Position numbers and translations under genes: made by a program
From: CAWDDG01 sp963801065
Lineage (GTDB): Bacteria; Actinomycetota; Actinomycetes; Jiangellales; Jiangellaceae
Length of the DNA stretch: 64,000 nucleotides
Assembly (NCBI GenBank): GCA_963801065.1
Contig: CAWDDG010000008.1
Coordinates: forward strand, 682,001-746,000
Direction: 5' to 3'
Notes under the pieces: model-generated
Seen by the model: only the letters and a program-made list of their open reading frames with translations
Database searches by the model: none
What the model was told of the DNA's origin: nothing
Part shown: positions 8,433-16,257 of the stretch, in pieces
Layout of the letters: each line of letters begins with the position of its first letter
How positions within the stretch are numbered: position 1 is the first letter of the stretch

Positions 8433-8689
8433 ATGCCCACCCCTGGCCAGCTCACGTTCGCCGCGCCACTCCGGGCCATGCCGACGGGGCATCTCGCCGA
8501 CCTGGAGCCCTCCGACAGGCGCGCCGTGGTCGCCGGGCTCGGTCACCAGCCGTTCCGGGCGGGCCGGCCGCCGGGTGTCGATCGACTACGCGCTGATCCG
8601 CGACATCAACGACCGGGCATGGCGAGCCGACCTGCTGAGCCTGCGACATCGACGGGGCCCGTGGACAGCTGGCGGCACTGGACGCCTAG
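8433..8689 (+). pseudogene. rlmN: Collapsed remnant of 23S rRNA/tRNA methyltransferase RlmN
   Basis: Three pieces of an RlmN-like protein lie in order but in three different frames. Frame A from ATG 8433 gives MPTPGQLTFAAPLRAM and HLADLEPSDRRAVVAGL followed by QPFRAG, the typical actinobacterial RlmN N terminus. Frame B (about 8566-8640) gives GRRVSIDYALIRDINDRAWR then ADLL, the conserved block of the C-terminal third. Frame C (8642-8689) gives CDIDGARGQLAALDA and a stop, the usual C-terminal end. About 85 codons remain of the ~350 expected; the radical-SAM CxxxCxxC centre is gone. The position right after cdsA is the canonical rlmN locus. The assignment rests on recalled family motifs. Confidence 0.8.
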
Positions 8690-8726
8690 GATTCAGCCGC
8701 CCGATCCGGGAGGAGAGTGACACCTG

Positions 8727-9656
8727 GTGGCCGTCAGCCGCGACCCCGCGTTCCGCACCGTTCGCATGCGGGAGGCCTACGACCTCGACGCGGTCGACGA
8801 TTTCGTCGACCGCGTCATCGACGCCCTGGAAGGACGATCGGGCGGCCGGAGTCTGACCCCGGAGAAGATCGAGGCGCAGGAGTTCAAAGTGGTCCGCATG
8901 CGCGAGGGCTACTCGATGGACGACGTCGACGACTGGCTCGACGAGGCTGCTGCCGAACTACGCCGGAAGCGGGCCGCCTCCAACGCGAGCCGCCGGGCGC
9001 CGGCCCCGCCCGAGCCGGTTCGGCGCGAGCCGACGTACGAGCAGGTCGGAGCCCAGACCGGCAACTACGCCGGTCCGCCGATCGCGCCTCCCGCGCCGCC
9101 GATTCCGGCGGTACCCACGATGCCCCCCGCTCCGGTGCAACCGGTGGCGCCCGCGCCGCTGCCACCGGTGTACGCCCACCCCGAACCCGAGCCTCTCTAC
9201 CAGCAGCAGATCCGCGGCGGGATCGATCCGGATGCCCGGCCGGTCGCCCAGGTGCCGACGCCGACGACCGGCCTCCACCACCTGGAGATCTGGGTGCGCG
9301 ATCTCGACGTCGCCACCCGTACGTTCGGGTGGCTGTTCGAGCGCCTGGGCTGGACGCTGTTCCAGGTCTGGCAGCAGGGCCGTTCGTGGCAGGCGCCCGG
9401 CGAGGGACCGTACGTCGTGATCGAGCGCTCGCCCGACCTCACCTGGCAGTCCTACGACCGCACGGCCCCTGGCCTCAACCACCTCGCACTGGCCGTCCCC
9501 GAACGCTGGATGGTCGACCGAATCGTCTCCGAGGCGTCGACCTACGGCTGGCGGCTGATGTTCGCCGACCGTCACCCGTACGCGGGCGGAACCCAGCACT
9601 ACGCCGCGTACCTGGAGAACGACGAGGGCTTCGAGGTCGAGGTCGTCGCGCCCTGA
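8727..9656 (+). CDS. Tandem DivIVA-type repeat protein fused to a glyoxalase/VOC domain
   Basis: The 309-residue protein has two DivIVA-like domain starts in a row: FRTVRMREAYDLDAVDDFVD (residues ~9-28) and FKVVRMREGYSMDDVDDWLD (~53-72). Then comes a Pro/Ala-rich linker (~90-170), and a C-terminal vicinal-oxygen-chelate domain with GLHHLEIWVRDLDVATR, PGLNHLALAVPERW and ENDEGFEVEVVAP, the paired beta-alpha-beta-beta-beta modules. DivIVA repeats usually target or oligomerise at membranes; VOC domains bind metals or small ligands. The His and Glu positions look compatible with a metal site but this is inference. GGGAGGAGAG at 8708-8717 supports GTG 8727. I do not know an established function for this combination. 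Confidence 0.75.
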   Translation: MAVSRDPAFRTVRMREAYDLDAVDDFVDRVIDALEGRSGGRSLTPEKIEAQEFKVVRMREGYSMDDVDDWLDEAAAELRRKRAASNASRRAPAPPEPVRREPTYEQVGAQTGNYAGPPIAPPAPPIPAVPTMPPAPVQPVAPAPLPPVYAHPEPEPLYQQQIRGGIDPDARPVAQVPTPTTGLHHLEIWVRDLDVATRTFGWLFERLGWTLFQVWQQGRSWQAPGEGPYVVIERSPDLTWQSYDRTAPGLNHLALAVPERWMVDRIVSEASTYGWRLMFADRHPYAGGTQHYAAYLENDEGFEVEVVAP

Positions 9657-9775
9657 CCCTTGATCGACGGCCATCCACTGGACTCTGGGCGATGGCCATG
9701 GATCACGTTGTCGGGTCGACTCGAACGCGAAAAATCGCTATCGCGCGGCGCCGCGCACGGCAAGGATTCGCCGTG

Positions 9776-10396
9776 ATGAGTGCCGTACTGCTGGGGATTG
9801 GGCTGGGTGCGCTGGTCGCGGCCCAGCCCGGGCCGGTGTCGCTCCTGCTGGTGCGGACCGTGGCACGCGGTCGCCGCGCGGCGGGTTTAGCGGTCGGGGC
9901 GTCCGCAGCACTCGTCGACGCCCTCTACGCCGGCCTCGGCGTCGCAGGTGCGGCGCCGCTTCTGCAGATCGACGCGTTGCGCATCGCGCTCGGCCTGGTC
10001 GGCGCGGCAGTGCTGGTGCTGCTCGGAGTGCGCACGTTGTGGTCGGCGTGGCGGGTGCGGGCGGGACTCGAGACCGAGGACGAACTGGCCTCTCCCGGGC
10101 GGGCCTTCGGCACAGGTTTTGCCGCCACGGCATCGAACCCGCTGACGATCGCGTCCTGGGCGGCGATCTTCGCCGCGGCCTCTGTGGCGGGCGCCGCTTC
10201 GAGCACCGCGGGCGCGGTCTCCCTGGTCGCCGGAATCACGTTGGGCAGCCTGGCGTGGTACGCGGTGCTGACGGCGCTCGCGTCGCGGCTCGCCCGTTCA
10301 CTCGGCGAACGGTGGGTCACGCCGGTCGACATGGTGTGCGGAGTCGGCCTGACCGGGTTCGGCGGCCTGCTCGCCTGGCGCACCCCCACCTCGTGA
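9776..10396 (+). CDS. LysE/RhtB-family amino-acid exporter
   Basis: A 206-residue integral membrane protein with about six hydrophobic segments. It starts MSAVLLGIGLGALVAAQPGP, and the QPGPVSLLLVRTVARGRRAG-like region (AAQPGPVSLLLVRTVARGR) plus ATASNPLTIASWAAIFA are the two characteristic LysE motifs (G-x-x-PGP and the NP-x-T helix). Such proteins export basic or neutral amino acids or related metabolites by proton antiport; the substrate cannot be told from sequence. AAGGA at 9762-9766 supports ATG 9776 (GTG 9773 is an alternative). It stands alone between the DivIVA-VOC gene and an aldehyde dehydrogenase gene. Confidence 0.85.
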   Translation: MSAVLLGIGLGALVAAQPGPVSLLLVRTVARGRRAAGLAVGASAALVDALYAGLGVAGAAPLLQIDALRIALGLVGAAVLVLLGVRTLWSAWRVRAGLETEDELASPGRAFGTGFAATASNPLTIASWAAIFAAASVAGAASSTAGAVSLVAGITLGSLAWYAVLTALASRLARSLGERWVTPVDMVCGVGLTGFGGLLAWRTPTS

Positions 10397-10457
10397 CGCT
10401 GGTGCGCCCGTCGTCGGGCGTGCGAGTGTGGACGGCAGTGACGGGTAGGAGGCTCAG

Positions 10458-11921
10458 GTGACCAGGCAGGCTGAACTGCGTGTGATCGACGACGTTCCCA
10501 AGACCCTGCTGGTCGGCGGCCACTGGCAGGAGGCGGGCGGTGGCGCCACGTTTCCGGTCCACGACCCGTCGACCGGGGAGACGCTGTGTGAGGTCGCCGA
10601 CGCGAGCCCGGACGACGGCCTGGGCGCGCTGGCAGCCGCGGCGGACGCGCAGGCGGGATGGGCAGCGCGGCCTCCGCGCGAGCGGGCCGAGATCCTGCGC
10701 CGTGGCTTCGAGGCACTGACGGCGCGCCAGGACGAGCTCGCGCTGCTGATGACCTTGGAGATGGGCAAGCCGGTCGCCGATTCACGGACCGAGATCGCCT
10801 ACGCAGCCGACTTCTTACGCTGGTTCTCGGAGGAAGCGTCCCGGATCGAGGGCTCGTACAAGGTGGCGCCGGCGGGCGGCAGCAGATTACTGACCATGCG
10901 CCAGCCCGTCGGTCCATGCCTGTTCATCACGCCGTGGAACTTCCCGATGGCCATGGGTACCCGCAAGATCGGGCCGGCGATCGCGGCGGGGTGCACCATG
11001 GTCATCAAGCCGGCGTCGGAGACGCCCCTTTCGATGCTGGCGCTCGCGAGGATCCTTGAGGAGTGCGGGCTCCCTCCGGGCGTGCTCAACGTCCTCACCA
11101 CGTCGAGCTCGGGCAAGGTCATGGAGCCACTGATCCGTGATTCTCGCGCCCGAAAGCTGTCCTTCACCGGTTCCACCGCGGTTGGTCGCGCGTTGGTGGA
11201 GCAGTCGGCCGAACAGCTGTTGCGGGTGTCGATGGAGCTCGGTGGCAACGCTCCGTTCCTCGTATTCGGCGACGCTGACATGGATGCCGCTGTCGACGGT
11301 GCCGTCACCGCGAAGATGCGCAACATCGGCGAGGCGTGCACGGCCGCGAACCGGTTCCTGGTTCACGAATCCGTGGCCGAGGACTTCTCGCGCCGGCTCG
11401 CCGAACGGATGGGCGCCATGCGGATCGGCCGGGGGACCGAGGACGGTGTCCAGGTCGGACCGCTGATCACGGAGAAGGCCCGCGCCGGCGTGGCCGACCT
11501 CGTCGCGGACGCCGCCGACCGTGGCGGCACCATCCTGGTGGGGGGAGAGCAGCTCGACGGTCCAGGCTGGTTCTACCAGCCGACGGTCGTCACCGACGTG
11601 CCCCGTGACGCCCGCGTGTTCCACGAGGAGATCTTCGGGCCGGTCGCTCCGGTGACGACCTTCTCGACCGACGACGAGGCGCTCGCCCTGGCCAACGGCA
11701 CCGAGTACGGGCTCATCGCCTATGCGTACACACGGGACCTGATGCGTGCGCTGACAGTCGCGGAGGGGCTCGAGACCGGGCTGGTCGGTCTCAACGCGGG
11801 AGTCATCTCCAACCCGGCCGCGCCCTTCGGTGGGATCAAGGCCTCCGGCTTCGGTCGCGAAGGAGGCCGCGAGGGGATCGAGGAGTACCTCGAGGTCAAG
11901 TACGTCGGCCTCGCGCTGTAG
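10458..11921 (+). CDS. gabD: NAD(P)-dependent succinate-semialdehyde dehydrogenase
   Basis: A 487-residue aldehyde dehydrogenase, closest by motif to the GabD/SSADH class that oxidises succinate semialdehyde to succinate at the end of GABA degradation. Visible: the FITPWNFPMAMGTRKIGPAI cofactor-binding block, FTGSTAVGRAL, catalytic Glu in MELGGNAPFLVF, and catalytic Cys in NIGEACTAANRFLVH. The C-terminal PFGGIKASGFGREGGREGIE then EYLE is a hallmark of SSADH-like enzymes. TAGGAGG at 10446-10452 sits six bases before GTG 10458. There is no gabT partner nearby, so substrate assignment is moderate; family membership is secure. Confidence 0.85.
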   Translation: MTRQAELRVIDDVPKTLLVGGHWQEAGGGATFPVHDPSTGETLCEVADASPDDGLGALAAAADAQAGWAARPPRERAEILRRGFEALTARQDELALLMTLEMGKPVADSRTEIAYAADFLRWFSEEASRIEGSYKVAPAGGSRLLTMRQPVGPCLFITPWNFPMAMGTRKIGPAIAAGCTMVIKPASETPLSMLALARILEECGLPPGVLNVLTTSSSGKVMEPLIRDSRARKLSFTGSTAVGRALVEQSAEQLLRVSMELGGNAPFLVFGDADMDAAVDGAVTAKMRNIGEACTAANRFLVHESVAEDFSRRLAERMGAMRIGRGTEDGVQVGPLITEKARAGVADLVADAADRGGTILVGGEQLDGPGWFYQPTVVTDVPRDARVFHEEIFGPVAPVTTFSTDDEALALANGTEYGLIAYAYTRDLMRALTVAEGLETGLVGLNAGVISNPAAPFGGIKASGFGREGGREGIEEYLEVKYVGLAL

Positions 11922-12026
11922 TTGTGCCGGCACACCGCTGCGACTGGGTCTGTGGACAACAGATGCCCGCATCTGGTGGGCGCCTAGGGTGATCGCAGAT
12001 CTCCGGGCGGCTCGGGGAGGGCGGGC

Positions 12027-12326
12027 GTGCGCATCGACGTCGATCCGGGCCTGCTCGACGCCACGGCTCGTGGGCTGGATTCCGGTGCGGCGGGGCTGGT
12101 CGAGGCGGCGGATCAGGTCGCCTGGGCGCTGACCGTGCTGGCGGCGTCGTGTGGACACGAGGAGGCGGCGCAGGCTGCGCGGCGTGCAGCCGTCCGGTGG
12201 CGGGGCGGATTGGTCCTCGCAGGTGAGGCCGCCCGGGGTCTCGGCGAAGCCGTCGAAGCGGCGCACGAGGCGTACCTGGGCGTCGACGGCGCCCAGGCGG
12301 CGGCGATCTCCGGGCATTCCCGGTGA
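12027..12326 (+). CDS. Small WXG-type protein
   Basis: A 99-residue, mostly helical Ala/Glu/Arg-rich protein with a central W-R-G at residues 58-60 (VRWRGGLVLAG), the size and layout of WXG100/ESAT-6-like secreted proteins, which form helix-turn-helix hairpins around that motif. A -10-like TAGGGT lies at 11984-11989, and GGGGAGGG in front of GTG 12027 serves as ribosome binding site. Its stop overlaps the start of the next gene by four bases (GTGA). No ESX secretion ATPase or membrane gene lies in the window. Substrate status is inference. Confidence 0.55.
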   Translation: MRIDVDPGLLDATARGLDSGAAGLVEAADQVAWALTVLAASCGHEEAAQAARRAAVRWRGGLVLAGEAARGLGEAVEAAHEAYLGVDGAQAAAISGHSR

Positions 12327-13393
12327 ACCACTTCGTGCTGCCGGCGGCCGATGCCGACGGCTTGCGGGCTTCGGCATGCCGGCTGGCCGCAGCGGCCGAG
12401 CGGGTCGAGTCCTCGGGACACGCCGTTTCGCTCGCCGCCGCCCGGTCGGTGCCGGGTTGGTCGGGTGCGGCCGCGCTGGCCATGGCCGCCCGCGCCCGCG
12501 AGGTCGACCTCGCAGCGCGCTCGAAAGCGGTCGGGCTTCGCGAGGTCGCCGCCGCCACGGTCGCATACGCCGGGCGGGCGGAGGCCGCGCGCGAGCAGGT
12601 CGCCAGCCTGAACGGGCGTCTCGCCGCCGCCCGGGATGCCGCCTCGGACGAGCAGCGGCGTGTCGACGCGATGCCACCAGAGCAGCGGGTCATGTTCGCC
12701 GGCCGTGATCCGATGGCGGCCCTGCGTGTTCTCGAGGCGAGCCTGCGGCGCGAGCATGCCGAGACGATCGAGCGGCTTGGGCGCGACGGAACCGTCCTGG
12801 CACGAGCCATCGTCGCCACGGATCCGCTGCGGTCGCTTCCCGAGTGGCTCGCAGGCGGCCTCGCTCTCGGGCACGGGCTCGTCGCGTCGCGCACACTCGC
12901 CGTGCGCGGCTGGTCGTTCGGCAAGTGGCTGAGCTACGCGAGGCGCGCGGGCCTCGCGCGCGACGGATCCCGTGCGGCCGACCCGCTCCTGGCCCGCGCC
13001 TGGCAGGTCCGCGCCACGGAGAGCCTGGACGCGTTCCGCCACGGCGCCGTGCGGCCTGGGGCGCCCCTCGGCGGTCTGCGAACCCTCCTGGGTCGCGTCT
13101 TCCTGCCGAGCTCGGTCATCCTCGGCGCCGTCGATGCCGTCACCGGGGCCGGACACCAGGGCGGGCGTGGCGTGGCGACCAGGGTGTTGGGAGCCGCAGG
13201 TGCGGCGGGCGCAGTCGGTGTGCTCACGCTGAGCAACCCGGTCGGTCTCACCGTCGCCGGCGGTGCCGTGCTCGCCTACAGTGCATGGTCGCTGGGAAAC
13301 CTCGCCTGGGACAACCGGAAGGCGGTCGGTTCGTTCCTGCACCGCGCGACCGGCGCCGTCGGGTCCGTCGTGGGCAAGCTCGTGTTCTGGTGA
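12323..13393 (+). CDS. WXG-motif protein with C-terminal hydrophobic region
   Basis: A 356-residue protein with an N-terminal helical, Ala-rich half carrying W-S-G at residues 46-48 (VPGWSGAAALAMAARAREVD), again WXG-like, followed by a predicted coiled region (EAAREQVASLNGRLAAARDA) and a C-terminal part with Gly/Ala-rich hydrophobic stretches (VLGAAGAAGAVGVLTL and VGLTVAGGAVLAYSAWSLG). This resembles the N-terminal targeting domain plus pore or toxin-like tail of type VII-associated polymorphic proteins, though no known toxin fold is recognised. GTG 12323 overlaps the upstream stop; its own stop is overlapped by the next GTG at 13390. The three genes therefore look translationally coupled. 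Confidence 0.5.
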   Translation: MNHFVLPAADADGLRASACRLAAAAERVESSGHAVSLAAARSVPGWSGAAALAMAARAREVDLAARSKAVGLREVAAATVAYAGRAEAAREQVASLNGRLAAARDAASDEQRRVDAMPPEQRVMFAGRDPMAALRVLEASLRREHAETIERLGRDGTVLARAIVATDPLRSLPEWLAGGLALGHGLVASRTLAVRGWSFGKWLSYARRAGLARDGSRAADPLLARAWQVRATESLDAFRHGAVRPGAPLGGLRTLLGRVFLPSSVILGAVDAVTGAGHQGGRGVATRVLGAAGAAGAVGVLTLSNPVGLTVAGGAVLAYSAWSLGNLAWDNRKAVGSFLHRATGAVGSVVGKLVFW

Positions 13394-14124
13394 CTGCACA
13401 GCCGCTCGTCCAGCTCACCGACGAGGAGCTCGCGGTCCTGGTCGACGGCGAATCGTACGTGGTGCCGCCCTACCTCGACGGAATCCCGGCCGAACACCGT
13501 GAGATCGCCCTCTACACGGCGTACCGAGGGCTCTGCGCGCGCGGCTGGCTCGCGCCGGCAGCAGTCGGCGCCACCGAGGCGGCAGCCGGAGTGCCGGTCG
13601 GGCTGATCCCGGAGGTCGCCGAGCTGCTCCGGCTTCGCGTGACCGCCGACCTGGTCGTGTGTGCGCACCGGACCAGCGGCGACGGTGAGGACTTCCGGTA
13701 CTGGCACGCGAGCGACGACGTCGTCCTGGAAGAGCGGGTGTCTCCACTGGGCATGCACGGCTTCAGGCTGCTCGAGCCGGCGGCCATGGCCGACGACGTG
13801 GTGGCCTATGTGCTCGACCCGGCCGCCGCGGGTGAGCCGGGCCCGGAGAGCGAGCTGGATCCCGTCGCCGTGGTGTCTGGACACGCTCCCGACGACCTCG
13901 TGCTGCGACTGGCCCGGGCGAGGCTGGTGGCCGATGTCGTCGTGCGCCGGACCGGCGACGGGGGTCCCGGCGAGATGATGGGCGTCCTGTCCGGCCCCGG
14001 CGGCGTCCACGTCGCATCCAGCCGGTTCGGAAGCGCCGCGCCGGTCCGAATCCGCAGCGTCACACCGGGCGAGGTCGCGAGCCTGATGGCCGTCCTCGTG
14101 CGTTGCGCGACGCCGGGGCCTTGA
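13390..14124 (+). CDS. Uncharacterised protein of WXG operon, possible chaperone or immunity partner
   Basis: A 244-residue soluble protein without signal peptide or membrane span. It begins with TAQPLVQLTDEELAVLVDGE and contains mixed alpha/beta segments such as LVVCAHRTSGDGEDFRYW and PLGMHGFRLLEPAAMADDVV. The size, the acidic character and the place after two WXG proteins suggest a cytosolic partner comparable with EspG-type chaperones or an immunity protein, but I cannot see a decisive motif. The GTG start overlaps the previous stop by four bases. I chose this start over a long upstream in-frame extension that lies inside the previous gene. Confidence 0.5.
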   Translation: MTAQPLVQLTDEELAVLVDGESYVVPPYLDGIPAEHREIALYTAYRGLCARGWLAPAAVGATEAAAGVPVGLIPEVAELLRLRVTADLVVCAHRTSGDGEDFRYWHASDDVVLEERVSPLGMHGFRLLEPAAMADDVVAYVLDPAAAGEPGPESELDPVAVVSGHAPDDLVLRLARARLVADVVVRRTGDGGPGEMMGVLSGPGGVHVASSRFGSAAPVRIRSVTPGEVASLMAVLVRCATPGP

Positions 14125-14181
14125 TCGCGCCCGGTCGAGCGCGAGAGGTTGGTCTGAAGCCGAGAGCCGGCGTAGCGAGGT

Positions 14182-14841
14182 GTGGCGATGCGAAAGTACG
14201 TGATCATGGGTGCACAGGGAAGCGGGAAGGGCACGCAGAGCAGCTTGCTGGCCCGCGACTTCGATCTCGTCCACCTCAGCGTCGGCGACATCTTCCGCTG
14301 GCACGTCCAGAACCACACCAAGCTCGGTGCCCAGGTCCGCCGGATCATGGCTGCCGGCGAGCTGGTCGGCGATGACCTGGTCGAGGACGTGGTCGGCGGG
14401 CGGCTTCAGCAGCACGACTGGAACTACGGCTTCATCATCGACGGCTTCCCGCGCAACCGCCGGCAGGCCGAGTTCTTCCTCGAGAGCTATGACATCGACG
14501 GTGTCATCCACGTCGACCTTCCCGACGACGAGGTCCGGCGCCGTGTCCTCGCCCGCCGCCTGTGCTCGAGGTGCGGCATGGACTACAACCTCATCGCGCA
14601 CAGACCAAAGATCGAGAACCGCTGCGATGTCTGCGGCGGCGAGCTGGTCAGTCGCGAGGACGACTCCGAGGAGGCCCTCGTGACACGGCTGCGCGACTAC
14701 CACAGCAAGACCGACCCGGTGCTCGACCTCTTTCGGCGCAAGGAGTTCGTCGTCACTGTGGACGCCCGCCCCGACGTGACGACCGTCCAGCAGTCGATCC
14801 GGGCAGGGCTCCGGCTGCCGCCCTACGACCCTGCGGCCTAG
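14182..14841 (+). CDS. Adenylate kinase-family nucleoside monophosphate kinase with zinc-type lid
   Basis: A 219-residue adenylate-kinase-like enzyme, expected to move phosphate between nucleotides (ATP + AMP to 2 ADP or a related NMP). It shows the P-loop GAQGSGKGTQSSLLA, the NMP-binding HLSVGDIFRWH, the FIIDGFPRNRRQAEFF motif, and a long lid with four cysteines (CSRCG and CDVCGGE) typical of zinc-binding lids. The lid Cys spacing is like zinc-type Adk. It is not in the ribosomal-protein operon where adk normally sits, so I treat it as a paralogue. GTG 14182 is given; ATG 14188 has a better-spaced GCGAGG ribosome site and is an equally good start. Confidence 0.8.
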   Translation: MAMRKYVIMGAQGSGKGTQSSLLARDFDLVHLSVGDIFRWHVQNHTKLGAQVRRIMAAGELVGDDLVEDVVGGRLQQHDWNYGFIIDGFPRNRRQAEFFLESYDIDGVIHVDLPDDEVRRRVLARRLCSRCGMDYNLIAHRPKIENRCDVCGGELVSREDDSEEALVTRLRDYHSKTDPVLDLFRRKEFVVTVDARPDVTTVQQSIRAGLRLPPYDPAA

Positions 14842-14874
14842 ACCACGGCCGCCGACGGCGTACGGTTGCGACCC

Positions 14875-14937
14875 ATGTTCACCTCCGACGTGAACGGCAC
14901 CGTCCCCGGGTTGGTCACGAGCGCGCGACGATGCTGA
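14875..14937 (+). CDS. Possible 20-codon leaderless leader ORF upstream of M20 peptidase
   Basis: A -10-like TACGGT (14861-14866) lies eight bases before ATG 14875, which opens a 20-codon frame (MFTSDVNGTVPGLVTSARRC) ending in TGA at 14935-14937. The stop overlaps the ATG of the M20 gene (ATGCTGA), a coupling arrangement. Whether it is translated cannot be decided from sequence. Confidence 0.3.
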   Translation: MFTSDVNGTVPGLVTSARRC

Positions 14938-16250
14938 CCGGCCGGCACGAGGACGACGTCGTCCGGCTCACGTCCGACCTGATCCGCATCGACACGACCA
15001 ACCGGGGTGGGGGCGACTGCAAGGAGCGACCGGCCGCCGAGTACGTCGCCGAGATGCTCGCCGAGGCAGGCGTCGACGCGCGGCTGCTGGAGTCCGCGCC
15101 GGGTCGGGCCAACGTGGTCGCGCGGATCGCGGGTTCGGAGCCTGGCAGCGACGCCCTGCTCGTCCACGGGCATCTTGACGTCGTACCGGCCGAAGCGGCC
15201 GACTGGAGCGTGCCGCCGTTCTCCGGCGAGGTGCGTGACGGCGTCGTCTGGGGCCGGGGCGCGGTCGACATGAAGAACATGGACGCGATGGTGTTGGCCG
15301 TCGTGCGGTCCTGGGCTCGCGAGGGACGGCGTCCGCGCCGCGACATCGTGCTCGCATTCACCGCCGACGAGGAGGACAACGCCGCGTTCGGGTCGGACTG
15401 GCTGGTTCGAAACCACCCGGAGCTGTTCGACGGCTGTACCGAGGGGATCAGCGAGTCAGGGGCGTACACGTTCCACGCGGACCAGGGAGTGCGGCTCTAC
15501 CCGATCGCGGCGGGTGAGCGTGGAACGGCGTGGGTGCGGCTCACGGCCCGCGGGAGGGCCGGCCACGGGTCGAAGATCAACAGGTTCAACGCCGTCAGCG
15601 CTCTAGCGGCGGCGGTGGCACGGATCGACGCGTACGAATGGCCGGTTCGACTGACGCCGACGGTGCGTGGAGCCCTGGTCGCGATCGGAGCGGCAGTCGG
15701 AGTCCGGGTCGATCCCGACGCACCCGGCTTCGACGTCGACGACGCGCTGCATGAACTGGGCCGGGCTGCCACCCTGGTCGAGACGACCGTCCGGAACAGC
15801 GCCAACCCGACGATGCTCCAGGCCGGGTACAAGGTCAACGTCATCCCGGCGACGGCGACTGCTCAAGTCGACGGCCGGGTCGTGCCGGGTGGTGAGGCGG
15901 AGTTCGAGGCGACCCTCGGCGAGCTGACCGGGCCGTCGGTCGAGTGGGACTACGTGCATCGGGAGGTGCCGCTGCAGGCGCCCGTCGACTCGCCGACGTT
16001 CGCGGCGATGAGCGCTGCCGTGCTGGCCGAGGACCCGGGTGGCCACGTCGTGCCGTTCTGCATGGGTGGCGGCACCGACGCCAAGCAATTCTCTCGGCTC
16101 GGCATCACCGGCTACGGCTTCTCGCCGCTGAAGCTGCCACCGGGCTTCGACTACAACGCGCTCTTCCACGGGGTCGACGAGCGCGTGCCCGTGCCGGCGC
16201 TGCATTTCGGCGTCCGGGTACTCGACCGGTTCCTGTCCGGTGTCGGGTGA
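14931..16250 (+). CDS. M20-family metallopeptidase / deacylase
   Basis: A 439-residue zinc-dependent hydrolase of the M20/ArgE/DapE clan. Metal ligands are recognisable: HGHLDVVP (His), GRGAVDMKNMDAM (bridging Asp), TADEEDN (catalytic Glu and Glu ligand), and the C-terminal His in NALFHGVDERVPV. The dimerisation lid insert occupies roughly residues 195-320 (WVRLTARGRAGHGSKINRFN). Substrate is unknown; related actinobacterial proteins are annotated as dipeptidase, ArgE or succinyl-diaminopimelate desuccinylase. dapE function is not implied here. ATG 14931 was chosen because homologues begin near the RHEDDVVRLTSDLIRIDTTN region; an upstream open frame inside the kinase gene was rejected. No Shine-Dalgarno stands out, consistent with coupling to the short ORF above. 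Confidence 0.85.
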   Translation: MLTGRHEDDVVRLTSDLIRIDTTNRGGGDCKERPAAEYVAEMLAEAGVDARLLESAPGRANVVARIAGSEPGSDALLVHGHLDVVPAEAADWSVPPFSGEVRDGVVWGRGAVDMKNMDAMVLAVVRSWAREGRRPRRDIVLAFTADEEDNAAFGSDWLVRNHPELFDGCTEGISESGAYTFHADQGVRLYPIAAGERGTAWVRLTARGRAGHGSKINRFNAVSALAAAVARIDAYEWPVRLTPTVRGALVAIGAAVGVRVDPDAPGFDVDDALHELGRAATLVETTVRNSANPTMLQAGYKVNVIPATATAQVDGRVVPGGEAEFEATLGELTGPSVEWDYVHREVPLQAPVDSPTFAAMSAAVLAEDPGGHVVPFCMGGGTDAKQFSRLGITGYGFSPLKLPPGFDYNALFHGVDERVPVPALHFGVRVLDRFLSGVG

Positions 16251-16257
16251 AGGAGAC

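Noticed and set aside
8717..9775. Upstream extension of the LysE-type exporter frame
   Set aside because: Lies within the DivIVA-VOC gene in another frame and lacks homology; the exporter starts at 9776.
14562..14930. N-terminal extension of the M20 peptidase
   Set aside because: Falls inside the adenylate kinase-like gene; the M20 fold begins after ATG 14931.
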